Made by a program: the position numbers and the translations under genes. Shown piece by piece: positions 1 to 8,049 of a stretch of DNA of 9,604 nucleotides (positions within the stretch are counted from its first letter, which is position 1; the number at the start of each line of letters is the position of its first letter). The notes below the pieces were generated by a model. The model was not told the DNA's origin, searched no databases, and worked only from the letters and a program-made list of their open reading frames with translations. Source of the stretch: Sediminibacterium sp. (lineage in GTDB: Bacteria; Bacteroidota; Bacteroidia; Chitinophagales; Chitinophagaceae); assembly GCA_017987615.1 (NCBI GenBank), contig JAGNTI010000042.1, forward strand, positions 1 through 9,604, given 5' to 3'.

Positions 1-1431
1 AACATAGCTAACAAGCATCGCCATTACTATGCCTAGTAAATAAAGACCCATCATTACAAGGCCTTGTAAACTTAAAAATCCAAAGTAGTATTTGTTATCT
101 ACAACAAGTGAAATTAAAATCGTGAATACCGGTAAACGCGCACTACAACTCATGAGTGGTGTAACGAGTATCGTTAACAATCTTTCTTTTCTATTTTCAA
201 TATTGCGTGCACTCATAATGGCTGGAACGGCACATGCAAAACCACTTACCATGGGCATCACACTTTTTCCATTCAGCCCAACTTTGCGCATGAGTCGATC
301 ACTTAAAAAACTAATGCGCGCCATATAACCACTGTCTTCAAGCATGGTAATGAGCCCAAACAAAATCATAATTTGTGGCACAAATACTAAAATTCCACTC
401 AGGCCAGCCACCAGTCCATTCACGATTAAATTACTCCACCATGTTTCTGGAAGCCAAGCAGACAAAGAGCTTCCGCCTTTTGCAAAAGCCCACTCGATAC
501 CATCCATTGGAAAGCTAGCCAGCCAATAAACGCTTTGAAATAAAATAAAGAGTACAGCAAGTAATATGACATTACCCCAAACTCGGTGTAATAAAATATT
601 GTCTAACTTATCTGAAAAAATCTTTTTTTCTAAAGGCCCAGGCTCTACAACATGCCTACGCATAACGTCTCTGATTTGACTATAGCGCTGTAAAATTTCT
701 TCGGCTTGTGTTTTGGTTGGATTAAACTGATGCGTTAATTCAAGACCTTCAATTTCTTTTTGTACCGCATCTGTTAACGGAAAATTTTCATGATTGATTA
801 AATAATGTATTGCAGCGTAATCACTTAAGCCTGGTACAATTTGATGAATGCCATCAATGGCGCTTGGGGCCAACTTTTTTGTATCAATAAATTTTTTATC
901 AGAAACAGCACTTGGCTTTACTGTTAATTGTTGCAAGGCTTTTTTTAATTCCGTAATGCCCTTGTTTTTTCGGGGATTAACGGCAATAATGGTTATGCCT
1001 AATTCTTTTTCAAGTCCTGCAATATCTATTTTGATGCCCTTACTTGATGCAATATCATTCATGGTGAGGGCCATCACTACCGGAATTTGCAAATCGATAA
1101 TCTGACTGCAAAAAAGCAAATTTCGTTTAAGGTTACTGGCATCAGCAACTAATAATACAGCGTCAGTTGTTATCGATTCGTCTGTGCCCATGAGCACTTT
1201 GTAGGCTACCCACTCATCAGCTCTTCTAGGATACAAACTATAGGTGCCCGGAAGGTCAATTAATGTGGTGTTGGTAGCATCTGGTAACCGAAGGGTCCCC
1301 GTTTTTTTATCTACGGTTACGCCTGGAAAATTGCCAACTTGTTGGTTTAACCCCGTCAAAGCATTAAAAATGGAACTTTTTCCACTGTTGGGGTTACCCA
1401 CTAAAGCAATATGGAGGTCTCTTTGACTCAA
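1..1431 (-). CDS. feoB: Ferrous iron transport protein B (FeoB), 3' end cut by window edge
   Basis: FeoB moves Fe(II) across the inner membrane and carries its own cytoplasmic GTPase domain. Only the first 477 residues are here; the family is usually about 650-800 long. Visible G motifs are G1 GNPNSGKS (12-19), the switch I segment GNFPGVTV (33-40), G3 DLPG (59-62), and a G4 position reading TMND (123-126) where NxxD is usual. Membrane segments begin near residue 280. The Gate-type motifs GFACAVPAI (C400) and CSARLPVF (C429) confirm FeoB over other GTPases. The start is TTG at 1431-1429: the frame has a TAA a few codons upstream and no ATG before the G1 motif. No feoA lies upstream; the neighbour there is a divergent peptidase gene. 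A promoter element at 1449-1456 fits this gene. Identity is secure; the exact start is likely but unproven. Confidence 0.95.
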   Translation of the reverse strand, partial: MSQRDLHIALVGNPNSGKSSIFNALTGLNQQVGNFPGVTVDKKTGTLRLPDATNTTLIDLPGTYSLYPRRADEWVAYKVLMGTDESITTDAVLLVADASNLKRNLLFCSQIIDLQIPVVMALTMNDIASSKGIKIDIAGLEKELGITIIAVNPRKNKGITELKKALQQLTVKPSAVSDKKFIDTKKLAPSAIDGIHQIVPGLSDYAAIHYLINHENFPLTDAVQKEIEGLELTHQFNPTKTQAEEILQRYSQIRDVMRRHVVEPGPLEKKIFSDKLDNILLHRVWGNVILLAVLFILFQSVYWLASFPMDGIEWAFAKGGSSLSAWLPETWWSNLIVNGLVAGLSGILVFVPQIMILFGLITMLEDSGYMARISFLSDRLMRKVGLNGKSVMPMVSGFACAVPAIMSARNIENRKERLLTILVTPLMSCSARLPVFTILISLVVDNKYYFGFLSLQGLVMMGLYLLGIVMAMLVSYV

Positions 1432-1448
1432 GTTTAATTAGATGGCTA

Positions 1449-1456
1449 CAAAAGTA
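1449..1456 (-). promoter_or_regulatory. Candidate Bacteroidota -7 promoter element for feoB
   Basis: Read on the minus strand this is TACTTTTG, an exact match to the Bacteroidota housekeeping -7 consensus TAnnTTTG. It lies about 18 bp upstream of the feoB TTG start. I found no good TTG -33 element at the usual 17-23 bp spacing, so the call rests on the -7 match, the position, and the identical element facing the other way at 1503-1510. Confidence 0.5.
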
Positions 1457-1502
1457 CCCCCAAAGAGGGGAGGGTTGTTACGAGATTGGGAACAGAATCG
1501 CT

Positions 1503-1510
1503 TACTTTTG
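1503..1510 (+). promoter_or_regulatory. Candidate Bacteroidota -7 promoter element for the M28 peptidase operon
   Basis: The sequence TACTTTTG matches TAnnTTTG exactly and is followed by TA, giving the same 10-mer as the feoB-facing site. Transcription would begin around 1516-1518, shortly before the ATG at 1531. This supports 1531 over the TTG at 1486, which would place the promoter inside the coding region. TTG trinucleotides at 1475 and 1486 are candidate -33 elements, but their spacers (25 and 14 bp) are not ideal. Confidence 0.5.
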
Positions 1511-1530
1511 TACGTAATAAAGCAAGCAAA

Positions 1531-3174
1531 ATGGGTAAAAATTGGTTTTGGGTCCTTTTATTGGTTCCCTTTTTAGGATTATCACAAAGTAAACGCAAAA
1601 TTAGAATTGAGGCAGAAAAGCAAAAATTGGCACTCATTTCAAATTTAAAATCACATATTGGCTATTTGGCGAGTGATGAACTAGAAGGTAGAAGAACGGG
1701 AACAGCAGGTGCCGACGCAGCGATGGATTACTTGGTAAAACAATATGAGCGGATGGGAATTGGTGCCAAAGGATCAAGTGGGTATCTTCAAAAATTTGAA
1801 ATCAACGAAGGTTTACAAATAGATCCAAGTACTCATTTTAAGGTGAACAATGTTCAATTAAAAATTGAAAAAGATTTTTTTCCATTAGCTACAAGTGCGT
1901 CAGTAAATATTTCAGGAAATCCTGCCATGGCATTACAAGAAAAAGGACAGCCTTGGTTTAAAGACCTGAAAGAAACCCTTGACGAAAATAAATCCAATCC
2001 TCACTTTGATATAGAAGCATGGATTAAAAAAGAAGTAACTACGGCTGCATCAAAAGGGTCAACTGCATTTATAATGTACAATACAGGAACTGTTGTTGAT
2101 AATATTTTATTTAATAAAAATGATAAAACAGCGCCGTATTCTATTCCTGTCATTTACCTCACACAGGCAGGGCTGCAACATTTTACAGATCCTTCCGCTA
2201 CTTTACAAGTTGAGATTTCAGTTCGTCTATCAGAAAAAAAACGTCCTGCAACCAATGTTGCAGCATTTATTAATAATGGTGCAGCAAATACAATTGTTAT
2301 TGGGGCACATTATGATCACCTTGGTTTTAACGAAGATAAAAATGCATTAGATACTGGTCATGTGATTCATAATGGTGCAGATGATAATGCTAGTGGTACT
2401 GCGGCGCTACTTGAAATTGCCCGCTTGTTACAACAAAAATCACCCGTACATAATAATTATTTATTCCTTCATTTTTCTGGTGAAGAATTAGGCCTTTTAG
2501 GAAGTAAATATTGGATAGAAAATCCAACTATGTCTGGGTCTATTAATTATATGCTTAACATGGATATGGTAGGCAGGTATGATACTTCACACAAATTAAC
2601 GGTGGGTGGATACGGCACTTCAACTAAATGGAGTAGCATTTGGAAGGCCATAAATACGCCACTTGTTATAAAATTTGATAGCACAGGTAGTGGCCCAAGT
2701 GATCACGCTAGTTTTTATAGAGCGGGTGTGCCGGTTCAATTTTTCTTTACAGGAAGCCACCCCGATTATCATAAAGCAAGTGATGATGCAGATAAAATAA
2801 ATTACGAAGCCACTGCGCAAATTGTAACACTGGCCTATCAAATTATGGGTATTACAGATAGTTTACCCAAGCTTGATTTTATAAAAACAACAGAGCCTCA
2901 AATGGGCCGTAGCACTAAGTTTACAGTAAGTTTAGGGGTTATACCAGACTATGGTTATAGCGGTACCGGCATGCGCATAGATGGTGTGAGTCCAGGTAAG
3001 CTTGCAGAAAAATTAGGATTAAAAGCAGGTGACATTTTACTTCAATTAGGTGATTACAAATTTGTTGATGTAAACAGTTACATGCAAACACTGAGCAAGT
3101 TTAAAAAAGGAGATCAAACTGAGCTACGCATAAAACGCGGCACAGAAGAAATAAATATTCCTGTTACATTTTAA
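1531..3174 (+). CDS. Secreted M28-family zinc metallopeptidase with C-terminal PDZ domain
   Basis: This is a probable exported aminopeptidase or carboxypeptidase-like enzyme of family M28, 547 residues. The N-terminus (MGKNWFWVLLLVPFLGLS) is a typical signal peptide with no lipobox cysteine, so a periplasmic or secreted location is inferred. The motif LASDELEGRRTGTAGADAA (about 46-64) is characteristic of this bacterial subfamily. A PA-like insert seems to occupy roughly 120-245. Zinc and catalytic residues are visible in order: HYDH (H260, D262), ADDNASG (D284), GEELG (E318, E319), NMDMVG (D345) and HPDYH (H414). A PDZ domain spans about 468-547 (GVSPGKLAEKLGLKAGDILL). The open frame extends back to a TTG at 1486, but the signal peptide and promoter position favour ATG 1531. 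A small gene follows after 21 bp and is probably co-transcribed. The substrate cannot be told from sequence. Confidence 0.93.
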   Translation: MGKNWFWVLLLVPFLGLSQSKRKIRIEAEKQKLALISNLKSHIGYLASDELEGRRTGTAGADAAMDYLVKQYERMGIGAKGSSGYLQKFEINEGLQIDPSTHFKVNNVQLKIEKDFFPLATSASVNISGNPAMALQEKGQPWFKDLKETLDENKSNPHFDIEAWIKKEVTTAASKGSTAFIMYNTGTVVDNILFNKNDKTAPYSIPVIYLTQAGLQHFTDPSATLQVEISVRLSEKKRPATNVAAFINNGAANTIVIGAHYDHLGFNEDKNALDTGHVIHNGADDNASGTAALLEIARLLQQKSPVHNNYLFLHFSGEELGLLGSKYWIENPTMSGSINYMLNMDMVGRYDTSHKLTVGGYGTSTKWSSIWKAINTPLVIKFDSTGSGPSDHASFYRAGVPVQFFFTGSHPDYHKASDDADKINYEATAQIVTLAYQIMGITDSLPKLDFIKTTEPQMGRSTKFTVSLGVIPDYGYSGTGMRIDGVSPGKLAEKLGLKAGDILLQLGDYKFVDVNSYMQTLSKFKKGDQTELRIKRGTEEINIPVTF

Positions 3175-3195
3175 AGGAAGCAATCAATTACTAGT

Positions 3196-3630
3196 ATGAA
3201 ACTGAAACTCAATATTGACGAACTCAACGAAGATTTTTTTGATGACACGCGTTTGCTTGGTATTATTGCGCCAATCAAAAGTCATCAATTTTGTTTGCAA
3301 TTGAACAATCAATTAGGGCATCAGTTTAGACTTAATCCGGCCATCGAAATTCATCTCAAAAAAAAGGATCGCAGTTATTATTTTAGTATTTACGAATCCA
3401 AAGAACCCAATAGTTTTTTAGTACACTATTTATACCACAACCATTGTGATGGCGAATACCTGTTGCCTGAATTTAGACACATGGATTTTTTATGGCTCAC
3501 AAAAGGTGATTTTGTGGACGATGAAAAATGCAACTGGATCAAGCAAACCGTAAAAGCATTAAACGGTGTTCAAATGGTGGCAGAGCTTACCAATGAGCAA
3601 ATAAAAAATAAAGGAAATATGGTTTTTTAG
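3196..3630 (+). CDS. IPExxxVDY-family protein (variant motif LPEFRHMDF)
   Basis: A 144-residue soluble protein of unknown function. It resembles the Bacteroidota IPExxxVDY family: it opens with the KLKLNIDEL-type strand, continues with a 'LGIIAPIKSHQFCLQLN' segment, and has a late LPEFRHMDFLWL motif (core residues 90-98). That motif fits the family signature with conservative changes: I to L, V to M and Y to F. No signal peptide or membrane segment is seen. Its role is not known and none is proposed. It starts 21 bp after the M28 peptidase stop, so it is probably in that transcript. An AGGAAG at 3175-3180 is too far upstream to be an ordinary ribosome binding site for the ATG at 3196. The family assignment is from memory of the motif and overall pattern. 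Confidence 0.75.
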   Translation: MKLKLNIDELNEDFFDDTRLLGIIAPIKSHQFCLQLNNQLGHQFRLNPAIEIHLKKKDRSYYFSIYESKEPNSFLVHYLYHNHCDGEYLLPEFRHMDFLWLTKGDFVDDEKCNWIKQTVKALNGVQMVAELTNEQIKNKGNMVF

Positions 3631-3656
3631 CGTTTGATTTTAACGCTTAGTTTTTT
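3629..3656 (+). terminator. Candidate intrinsic terminator of the peptidase operon, overlapping the selD 3' end
   Basis: A 6-bp perfect stem (AGCGTT / AACGCT) with a 7-nt loop is followed three bases later by TTTTTT. The U-tract exists only in the plus-strand reading, so it would serve the M28/IPExxxVDY transcript and not selD. The stem begins at the last bases of the upstream gene, and the right arm and U-tract overlap the selD stop codon. The stem is short and half A/T, so termination may be weak. Confidence 0.45.
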
Positions 3657-4702
3657 ACCACCACTACTTTTTCACCTACTGCTTCTAATACACCAATGGG
3701 CTCTATAAAATCAGCAAGCCCATGCTTAGTAAATAGATCTTTAATGAGGTCTACTGCCGTAGGATCTACTGCAACAAGTAAGCCTCCATTGGTTTGTGGA
3801 TCCGGTAACATGCTAAATGCTTCCATGACATTTACGCCTGGATCAAAACTTGTTTTAGTGCTGTAACTATTCCAGTTTCGATACGTAGCATCTGGCACCA
3901 TGCGCTGCGCTAAATATTTTTTAGCAGCTTCAATCATTTTTATTTTCGAATAAAAAATATGCGCAGAAAGTTCACTGCCTTCGGCCATTTCTATCAGGTG
4001 GCCAAGTAGTCCAAACCCAGTGATATCAGTAAGTGCGTGCACTTCCGGTATGCCGCCCAGTATTTCACCCACTTTATTAAGTGTTGTTAACTGATGTATA
4101 AATGGTCCAAGATCTTGAGGCTCTAGTGCGTCTCTTTTTTGCGCGGTTGCTAGGATACCCACACCAATAGCTTTTGTAACAAAAAGTACATCACCCTGTT
4201 TTGCAGTATTGTTTTTTTTGAGATTTGCAATGGGTGTAATACCTGTAACGGCTAATCCAAAAATAGGTTCGGTACTATCAATACTATGACCACCCGCAAG
4301 TGGAATGCCTGCTTCTGCACAAATGCTTCGAGCGCCCTCTAACACTTCTGCTGCAAGGGCTGCAGGTAATGTATTAACGGGCCAGCCCAGTATTGCAATA
4401 GCCATGAGTGGCTTGCCGCCCATGGCATACACGTCACTAATAGCATTGGCACTCGCAATTTTTCCAAAGGCTACCGCATCATCTACAATGGGTGTAAAAA
4501 AATCGGTGGTACTAATAATGGCTTGACCGTTTCCCATATCATAAGCAGCCGCGTCATCTTTACTTCCGTAACCCACCAGTAAATTTTTATGTTCAATTTT
4601 TGGAAGGGAAGAAGCTAAAATAGTTTCTAATACCGCTGGTGCAATTTTACATCCGCATCCTGCGCCATGAGAAAACTGTGTCAATTTTATAGTTGAAACC
4701 AT
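3647..4702 (-). CDS. selD: Selenide, water dikinase (selenophosphate synthetase), cysteine form
   Basis: SelD makes selenophosphate from selenide and ATP, the selenium donor for selenocysteine and for 2-selenouridine in tRNA. The 351-residue protein aligns end to end with E. coli SelD as I recall it. The N-terminal SHGAGCGCK carries Cys16, Cys18 and Lys19, matching E. coli Cys17, Cys19 and Lys20; the catalytic position is Cys, so no Sec codon is needed. Metal-binding aspartates are at D50, D90 and D226 (E. coli D51, D91, D227). STTDFF (64-69), GGHSID (137-142) and a DPQTNGGLL segment near the C-terminus are also present. The gene begins at ATG 4702-4700, 15 bp after birA, with an A-rich leader typical of Bacteroidota. 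No selA, selB, Sec tRNA or mnmH is in the window, so the use of the selenophosphate cannot be told here. Confidence 0.96.
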   Translation of the reverse strand: MVSTIKLTQFSHGAGCGCKIAPAVLETILASSLPKIEHKNLLVGYGSKDDAAAYDMGNGQAIISTTDFFTPIVDDAVAFGKIASANAISDVYAMGGKPLMAIAILGWPVNTLPAALAAEVLEGARSICAEAGIPLAGGHSIDSTEPIFGLAVTGITPIANLKKNNTAKQGDVLFVTKAIGVGILATAQKRDALEPQDLGPFIHQLTTLNKVGEILGGIPEVHALTDITGFGLLGHLIEMAEGSELSAHIFYSKIKMIEAAKKYLAQRMVPDATYRNWNSYSTKTSFDPGVNVMEAFSMLPDPQTNGGLLVAVDPTAVDLIKDLFTKHGLADFIEPIGVLEAVGEKVVVVKN

Positions 4703-4717
4703 CTTATTTGTTTTATT

Positions 4718-5494
4718 TTATGATAACCACTTTACGGCGCCAAGTGCAACAGTTTCTTTGGTACCGTTTTCGTTTTCAATTTCTAAATATCCATTTGATA
4801 AAACCTTGCAAATAGTAACTGTTTTTATTACTTCGTTTACGGCTACTGTTACAAGTTCTCCTTTTTTATAAAGTGCATTGTTGTAAAGCGTAATTAGTGC
4901 ATCAGGCCCCTGGGTTAACAGTATATCTAATGCGTCTTCAATACAACCGCATAACTGAACTGCAAGATCTTTAACTGCATGGGTTTTGCCCGTTATTTGT
5001 TTGAGTGAAACGGCTTTGTTTAATTCGGTTCCAAAACTTGTTTGGTTGATATTAACCCCCATACCTGCAATGCTCCACTGCCAGATAGGTCCCCTAAAGC
5101 TATTTTCAATTAAAATACCTGCTGCCTTTCTGTCACGCCAGTAAATATCATTGGGCCACTTAATGCGCGTTTCGTCACCAGCATATGTAATAAAAAAGTT
5201 AAAACATCCAACCGCTACAAGCATGCTAACAATGGATGGCTCCAGCTCTGAACCATCAAAAACAAGCTTTTTTGGGTCCAAAACCACCGATAATAGTATG
5301 TTTTGACCGCTTTCGGCCTCCCAAACCTTGCCCATTTGCCCCTTTCCTGCCCATTGTTTTTGGGCTAGAAAAGCAGCGCCGTGCCCAGCCAAGTTTGTCT
5401 TAACTTGGTTCATGGCATAGATGTTGGTACTATCTACTTCAGTTAATTCTGTAAATGGTAAACCGATGGGTGTATTTAAGCCTGCTGAAGCCAA
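4718..5494 (-). CDS. birA: Biotin-[acetyl-CoA-carboxylase] ligase, monofunctional
   Basis: This enzyme activates biotin with ATP and attaches it to the carrier lysine of biotin-dependent carboxylases. At 258 residues it has the catalytic and C-terminal domains but no N-terminal helix-turn-helix, so it should not act as a biotin repressor. Visible motifs are DSTN (21-24), the biotinyl-AMP loop GKGQMGK (50-56; GRGRxG in E. coli, so Lys replaces the first Arg), KWPND (112-116), RKAAGILIE with K123, and GMGVNIN (144-150). The C-terminal beta-domain ends in ALGAVKWLS. The only reasonable start is TTG at 5494-5492: the open frame upstream has no ATG or GTG before a TGA, and the next Met (residue 28) lies after the DSTN motif. 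It sits upstream of selD and diverges from rsfS. Confidence 0.93.
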   Translation of the reverse strand: MASAGLNTPIGLPFTELTEVDSTNIYAMNQVKTNLAGHGAAFLAQKQWAGKGQMGKVWEAESGQNILLSVVLDPKKLVFDGSELEPSIVSMLVAVGCFNFFITYAGDETRIKWPNDIYWRDRKAAGILIENSFRGPIWQWSIAGMGVNINQTSFGTELNKAVSLKQITGKTHAVKDLAVQLCGCIEDALDILLTQGPDALITLYNNALYKKGELVTVAVNEVIKTVTICKVLSNGYLEIENENGTKETVALGAVKWLS

Positions 5495-5502
5495 AGAATT
5501 AG

Positions 5503-5510
5503 TATTTTTG
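5503..5510 (+). promoter_or_regulatory. Candidate -7 promoter element for the rsfS-ftsH operon
   Basis: TATTTTTG matches the Bacteroidota TAnnTTTG consensus and lies about 55 bp upstream of the rsfS start, in the 70-bp spacer between divergent birA and rsfS. No clear TTG -33 element is present at the usual distance, where the sequence already belongs to the 5' end of birA. In an AT-rich spacer this match could be chance. Confidence 0.35.
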
Positions 5511-5564
5511 ACGAAGTTACAAGAGCTACGTCTAAATCAAATTATTAATCACTAAATAACTGTA

Positions 5565-5969
5565 TTGTTGGAACCCCTTTCTGTATTAAAAAATCGACCA
5601 AAAAGTACGATTACCCGATTAACCAAGAGCTCTAAAATTCTCAAGACCATCATTAATGCCATTTTAGATAAAAAAGGTGAGCATGTTGTAAGTTTAGATT
5701 TACGCAAAATTGAAGAAGCTGCTGCCGACTTTTTTATTGTATGCCAAGCATCCAGTACCACACAAGTGCGTGCTATTGCTGATCATATCGAAGATGAGGT
5801 AAAACAGGCCTGCGGCGAAAATCCATACAAACACGAAGGACGTAAAGCATTGCAATGGGTGATCATTGATTATGTGAATGTAGTAGTGCACGTGATGCAT
5901 CCTGAGGCAAGAGAATTTTATAAATTAGAAGAAATGTGGAGTGATGCTGTATCACAAATCCACGAATAA
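5565..5969 (+). CDS. rsfS: Ribosomal silencing factor RsfS (RsfA/Iojap family)
   Basis: RsfS binds ribosomal protein uL14 on the large subunit and blocks joining with the small subunit, lowering translation when nutrients are short. The 134 residues include the family core ADFFIVCQASSTTQV (54-68) and the C-terminal stretch DYVNVVVHVMHPEAREFY (102-119) followed by LEEMWSDA (121-128). About 20 basic residues precede the conserved fold, an extension I associate with Chitinophagaceae homologues. The start must be TTG at 5565 or the adjacent TTG at 5568: a TAA lies in frame at 5553-5555, and the first Met in frame is far inside the fold. It is the first gene of a plus-strand operon, with ftsH beginning 10 bp after its stop. 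Confidence 0.93.
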   Translation: MLEPLSVLKNRPKSTITRLTKSSKILKTIINAILDKKGEHVVSLDLRKIEEAAADFFIVCQASSTTQVRAIADHIEDEVKQACGENPYKHEGRKALQWVIIDYVNVVVHVMHPEAREFYKLEEMWSDAVSQIHE

Positions 5970-5979
5970 TAGAAAGTAT

Positions 5980-8049
5980 ATGTCAGAAGAGAAGCAACCA
6001 AAATTTAATTTTCAGGAGAAAGGAAAAGGCGGCAAGAAAGGTCCTAAGTTCAATATCTATTGGATTTATGGCGTTGTGATTGTTGGTTTATTAGTTTCTC
6101 AAATCATGAACTTTTCGCCGGAGTTAAAAAAGACAACGGAGCAGGAGTTCAAACAACAAATGCTATTAGCAGGCGATGTAACCAAACTTGATTTTGTAAA
6201 AAACAAAGATGAAGTGCAGGTGTACATTAACGGCGATAGTCTTAAAAAAGAATTCTACGTTAAAAAATTTGGCGTGGTGTTGCCTAAAGAAAAAGTAAAG
6301 GGCGCACCTTTATTTGTTTTCGAAGTGTTGGATTGGAAATCTTTTGATGAGAATCTTCAAAAATTTACAGAGCAACATCAGTTACCAGAAGTAAAAAGAG
6401 ATATTGTAAAAGCTGCAGATTGGATGGGCGGCGTACTTCAATCCATTTTTACGCTTGTAATTATTGTAGTGGTTTGGTTACTACTTATGCGTAAAATGGG
6501 CGGCGGTGCTGGTGGTCCAGGCGGTGGCGCTGGTGGTATTTTTAATATTGGAAAATCAAAAGCTACTTTATTTGATAAAGGGGCTAAAGTAAATATCAAT
6601 TTTGGAGACGTTGCTGGACTAGACGAAGCAAAAGTAGAAGTGATGGAGATTGTTGACTTCTTAAAGAATCCAAAAAAATACACAGCACTTGGCGGTAAAA
6701 TTCCAAAAGGAGCTCTACTTGTAGGCCCTCCGGGTACTGGTAAAACCTTACTTGCAAAAGCAATGGCTGGTGAAGCGCAGGTTCCTTTCTTTAGTTTAAG
6801 TGGATCTGATTTTGTTGAAATGTTTGTGGGTGTGGGTGCAAGTCGTGTGCGTGATTTATTCAAACAAGCAAGAGAAAAAGCGCCTTGTATAATTTTTATT
6901 GATGAAATTGATGCGATAGGAAGAGCGCGTGGTAAAAATGCTATGATGAGTAACGATGAGCGTGAAAATACTTTAAACCAACTACTTGTTGAAATGGATG
7001 GTTTTGGTGGCGACACGGGCATTATTATTTTGGCTGCTACCAACCGCCCTGACGTATTAGATAGCGCCCTATTAAGACCAGGACGTTTTGATCGTCAAAT
7101 TTCAATTGACAAACCAGATGTAAAAGGAAGAGAAGAAATATTTAAAGTGCACCTTGAGCCTATTAAAATTTCTGAAGCACTTGATTTACATAAACTAGCA
7201 GAACAAACACCTGGATTTGCAGGTGCTGATATCGCAAACGTTTGTAACGAAGCTGCATTAATTGCTGCTAGAAAAGGAAAAGAGTCGGTAGAAATGATTG
7301 ACTTCCAAGATGCCATTGACCGTGTTATTGGTGGTCTTGAAAAGAAAAATAAAATTATAGCACCGCACGAAAAATCTATTATTGCATACCACGAAGCAGG
7401 TCACGCCGTTTGTGGTTGGTTTTTAGAACATGCGTATCCGCTTTTAAAAGTAACGATTGTGCCTCGTGGTACGGCAGCACTTGGATATGCACAGTACACA
7501 CCAACCGAGCAGTACCTCTACAATACCGATCAGTTAATGGATCAAATTTGTATGACACTTGGCGGTAGAGCTGCAGAAGAAATATTCTTTGGGAAAATTT
7601 CTACAGGTGCATCCAACGACTTACAACAAATTACACGTATTGCATACAGTATGGTTACTGCATACGGTATGAATAGCAAAGTAGGTAACGTAAGCTACTA
7701 TGATCCTTCGCAAGAAAATACGTTTACCAAACCATACAGCGAAGAAACCGGAAAAATTATAGATCATGAAGTGCGCGGCATTATTGAAGAAGCATACCAG
7801 CGCACACTTCAATTACTTCGTGATAAAAAAGAAGCCGTTGAAATTTTAGCAAAAGAATTACTTGCAAAAGAAGTGTTGCATAAATCTGATGTTGAAGTAT
7901 TAATTGGTAAAAGACCTTTCGAAGAAAAAAAGGTAGTAGAAGTAGAAGTTGTGCCAGAAGTTGCAATTGAACAAACTGCACCAGAAGCTGCTGCACCTGA
8001 AGCGCCAGCTGCGTCAGACAATCAAACATCAACAGAAGAATCTATTTAA
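5980..8049 (+). CDS. ftsH: ATP-dependent zinc metalloprotease FtsH
   Basis: FtsH is the inner-membrane AAA+ protease that degrades misassembled membrane proteins and selected short-lived regulators, working as a hexamer. The 689 residues show a cytoplasmic N-terminus, TM1 (about 26-45), a periplasmic domain, TM2 (about 152-171), a Gly-rich linker (174-186), the AAA domain and the M41 protease domain. Key residues are Walker A GPPGTGKT (249-256), pore loop FVGVG (282-286), Walker B IIFIDE (304-309), sensor N355, arginine fingers R369 and R372, zinc site HEAGH (471-475) and the third ligand D547 in GASND. The C-terminal 40 residues are Glu, Val, Ala and Pro rich, low in complexity and probably disordered. 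The start is ATG 5980, preceded by AGAAAG; a GTG at 5941 in the same frame would overlap rsfS and add an unlikely leader. Confidence 0.98.
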   Translation: MSEEKQPKFNFQEKGKGGKKGPKFNIYWIYGVVIVGLLVSQIMNFSPELKKTTEQEFKQQMLLAGDVTKLDFVKNKDEVQVYINGDSLKKEFYVKKFGVVLPKEKVKGAPLFVFEVLDWKSFDENLQKFTEQHQLPEVKRDIVKAADWMGGVLQSIFTLVIIVVVWLLLMRKMGGGAGGPGGGAGGIFNIGKSKATLFDKGAKVNINFGDVAGLDEAKVEVMEIVDFLKNPKKYTALGGKIPKGALLVGPPGTGKTLLAKAMAGEAQVPFFSLSGSDFVEMFVGVGASRVRDLFKQAREKAPCIIFIDEIDAIGRARGKNAMMSNDERENTLNQLLVEMDGFGGDTGIIILAATNRPDVLDSALLRPGRFDRQISIDKPDVKGREEIFKVHLEPIKISEALDLHKLAEQTPGFAGADIANVCNEAALIAARKGKESVEMIDFQDAIDRVIGGLEKKNKIIAPHEKSIIAYHEAGHAVCGWFLEHAYPLLKVTIVPRGTAALGYAQYTPTEQYLYNTDQLMDQICMTLGGRAAEEIFFGKISTGASNDLQQITRIAYSMVTAYGMNSKVGNVSYYDPSQENTFTKPYSEETGKIIDHEVRGIIEEAYQRTLQLLRDKKEAVEILAKELLAKEVLHKSDVEVLIGKRPFEEKKVVEVEVVPEVAIEQTAPEAAAPEAPAASDNQTSTEESI

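Noticed and set aside
92..1426. Several plus-strand open frames (92-328, 344-529, 848-1105, 1244-1426)
   Set aside because: All are antisense to feoB, whose frame is continuous with strong motifs. Their translations match no family I know and they lack start signals.
1457..1470. CCCC/GGGG inverted repeat between the divergent promoters, considered as an operator
   Set aside because: The arms are only four to five bases and match no operator I know, including Fur or DtxR boxes. Too weak to call.
1486..1530. Fifteen-codon N-terminal extension of the M28 peptidase from a TTG
   Set aside because: It would bury the signal peptide and include the likely promoter. ATG 1531 directly precedes a standard signal sequence.
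2093..2350. Plus-strand 85-codon frame inside the M28 gene
   Set aside because: Out of frame with a well-supported enzyme, of odd composition, and with no conserved motif.
6500..6538. Gly-codon run in ftsH, considered as a repeat element
   Set aside because: It is the normal flexible Gly-rich linker between TM2 and the AAA domain, also seen in other FtsH proteins of this phylum.
6438..7043. A 201-codon minus-strand open frame
   Set aside because: It lies antisense to the AAA domain of ftsH and its length follows from ftsH codon use. The Pro-rich product mirrors the Gly-rich linker of FtsH.
7781..8032. Minus-strand open frames (7781-8032 and 7809-8021)
   Set aside because: They are shadows of the low-complexity FtsH tail; the Leu/Gln and Ser/Thr/Ala runs come from repeated GAA, GCA and similar codons.
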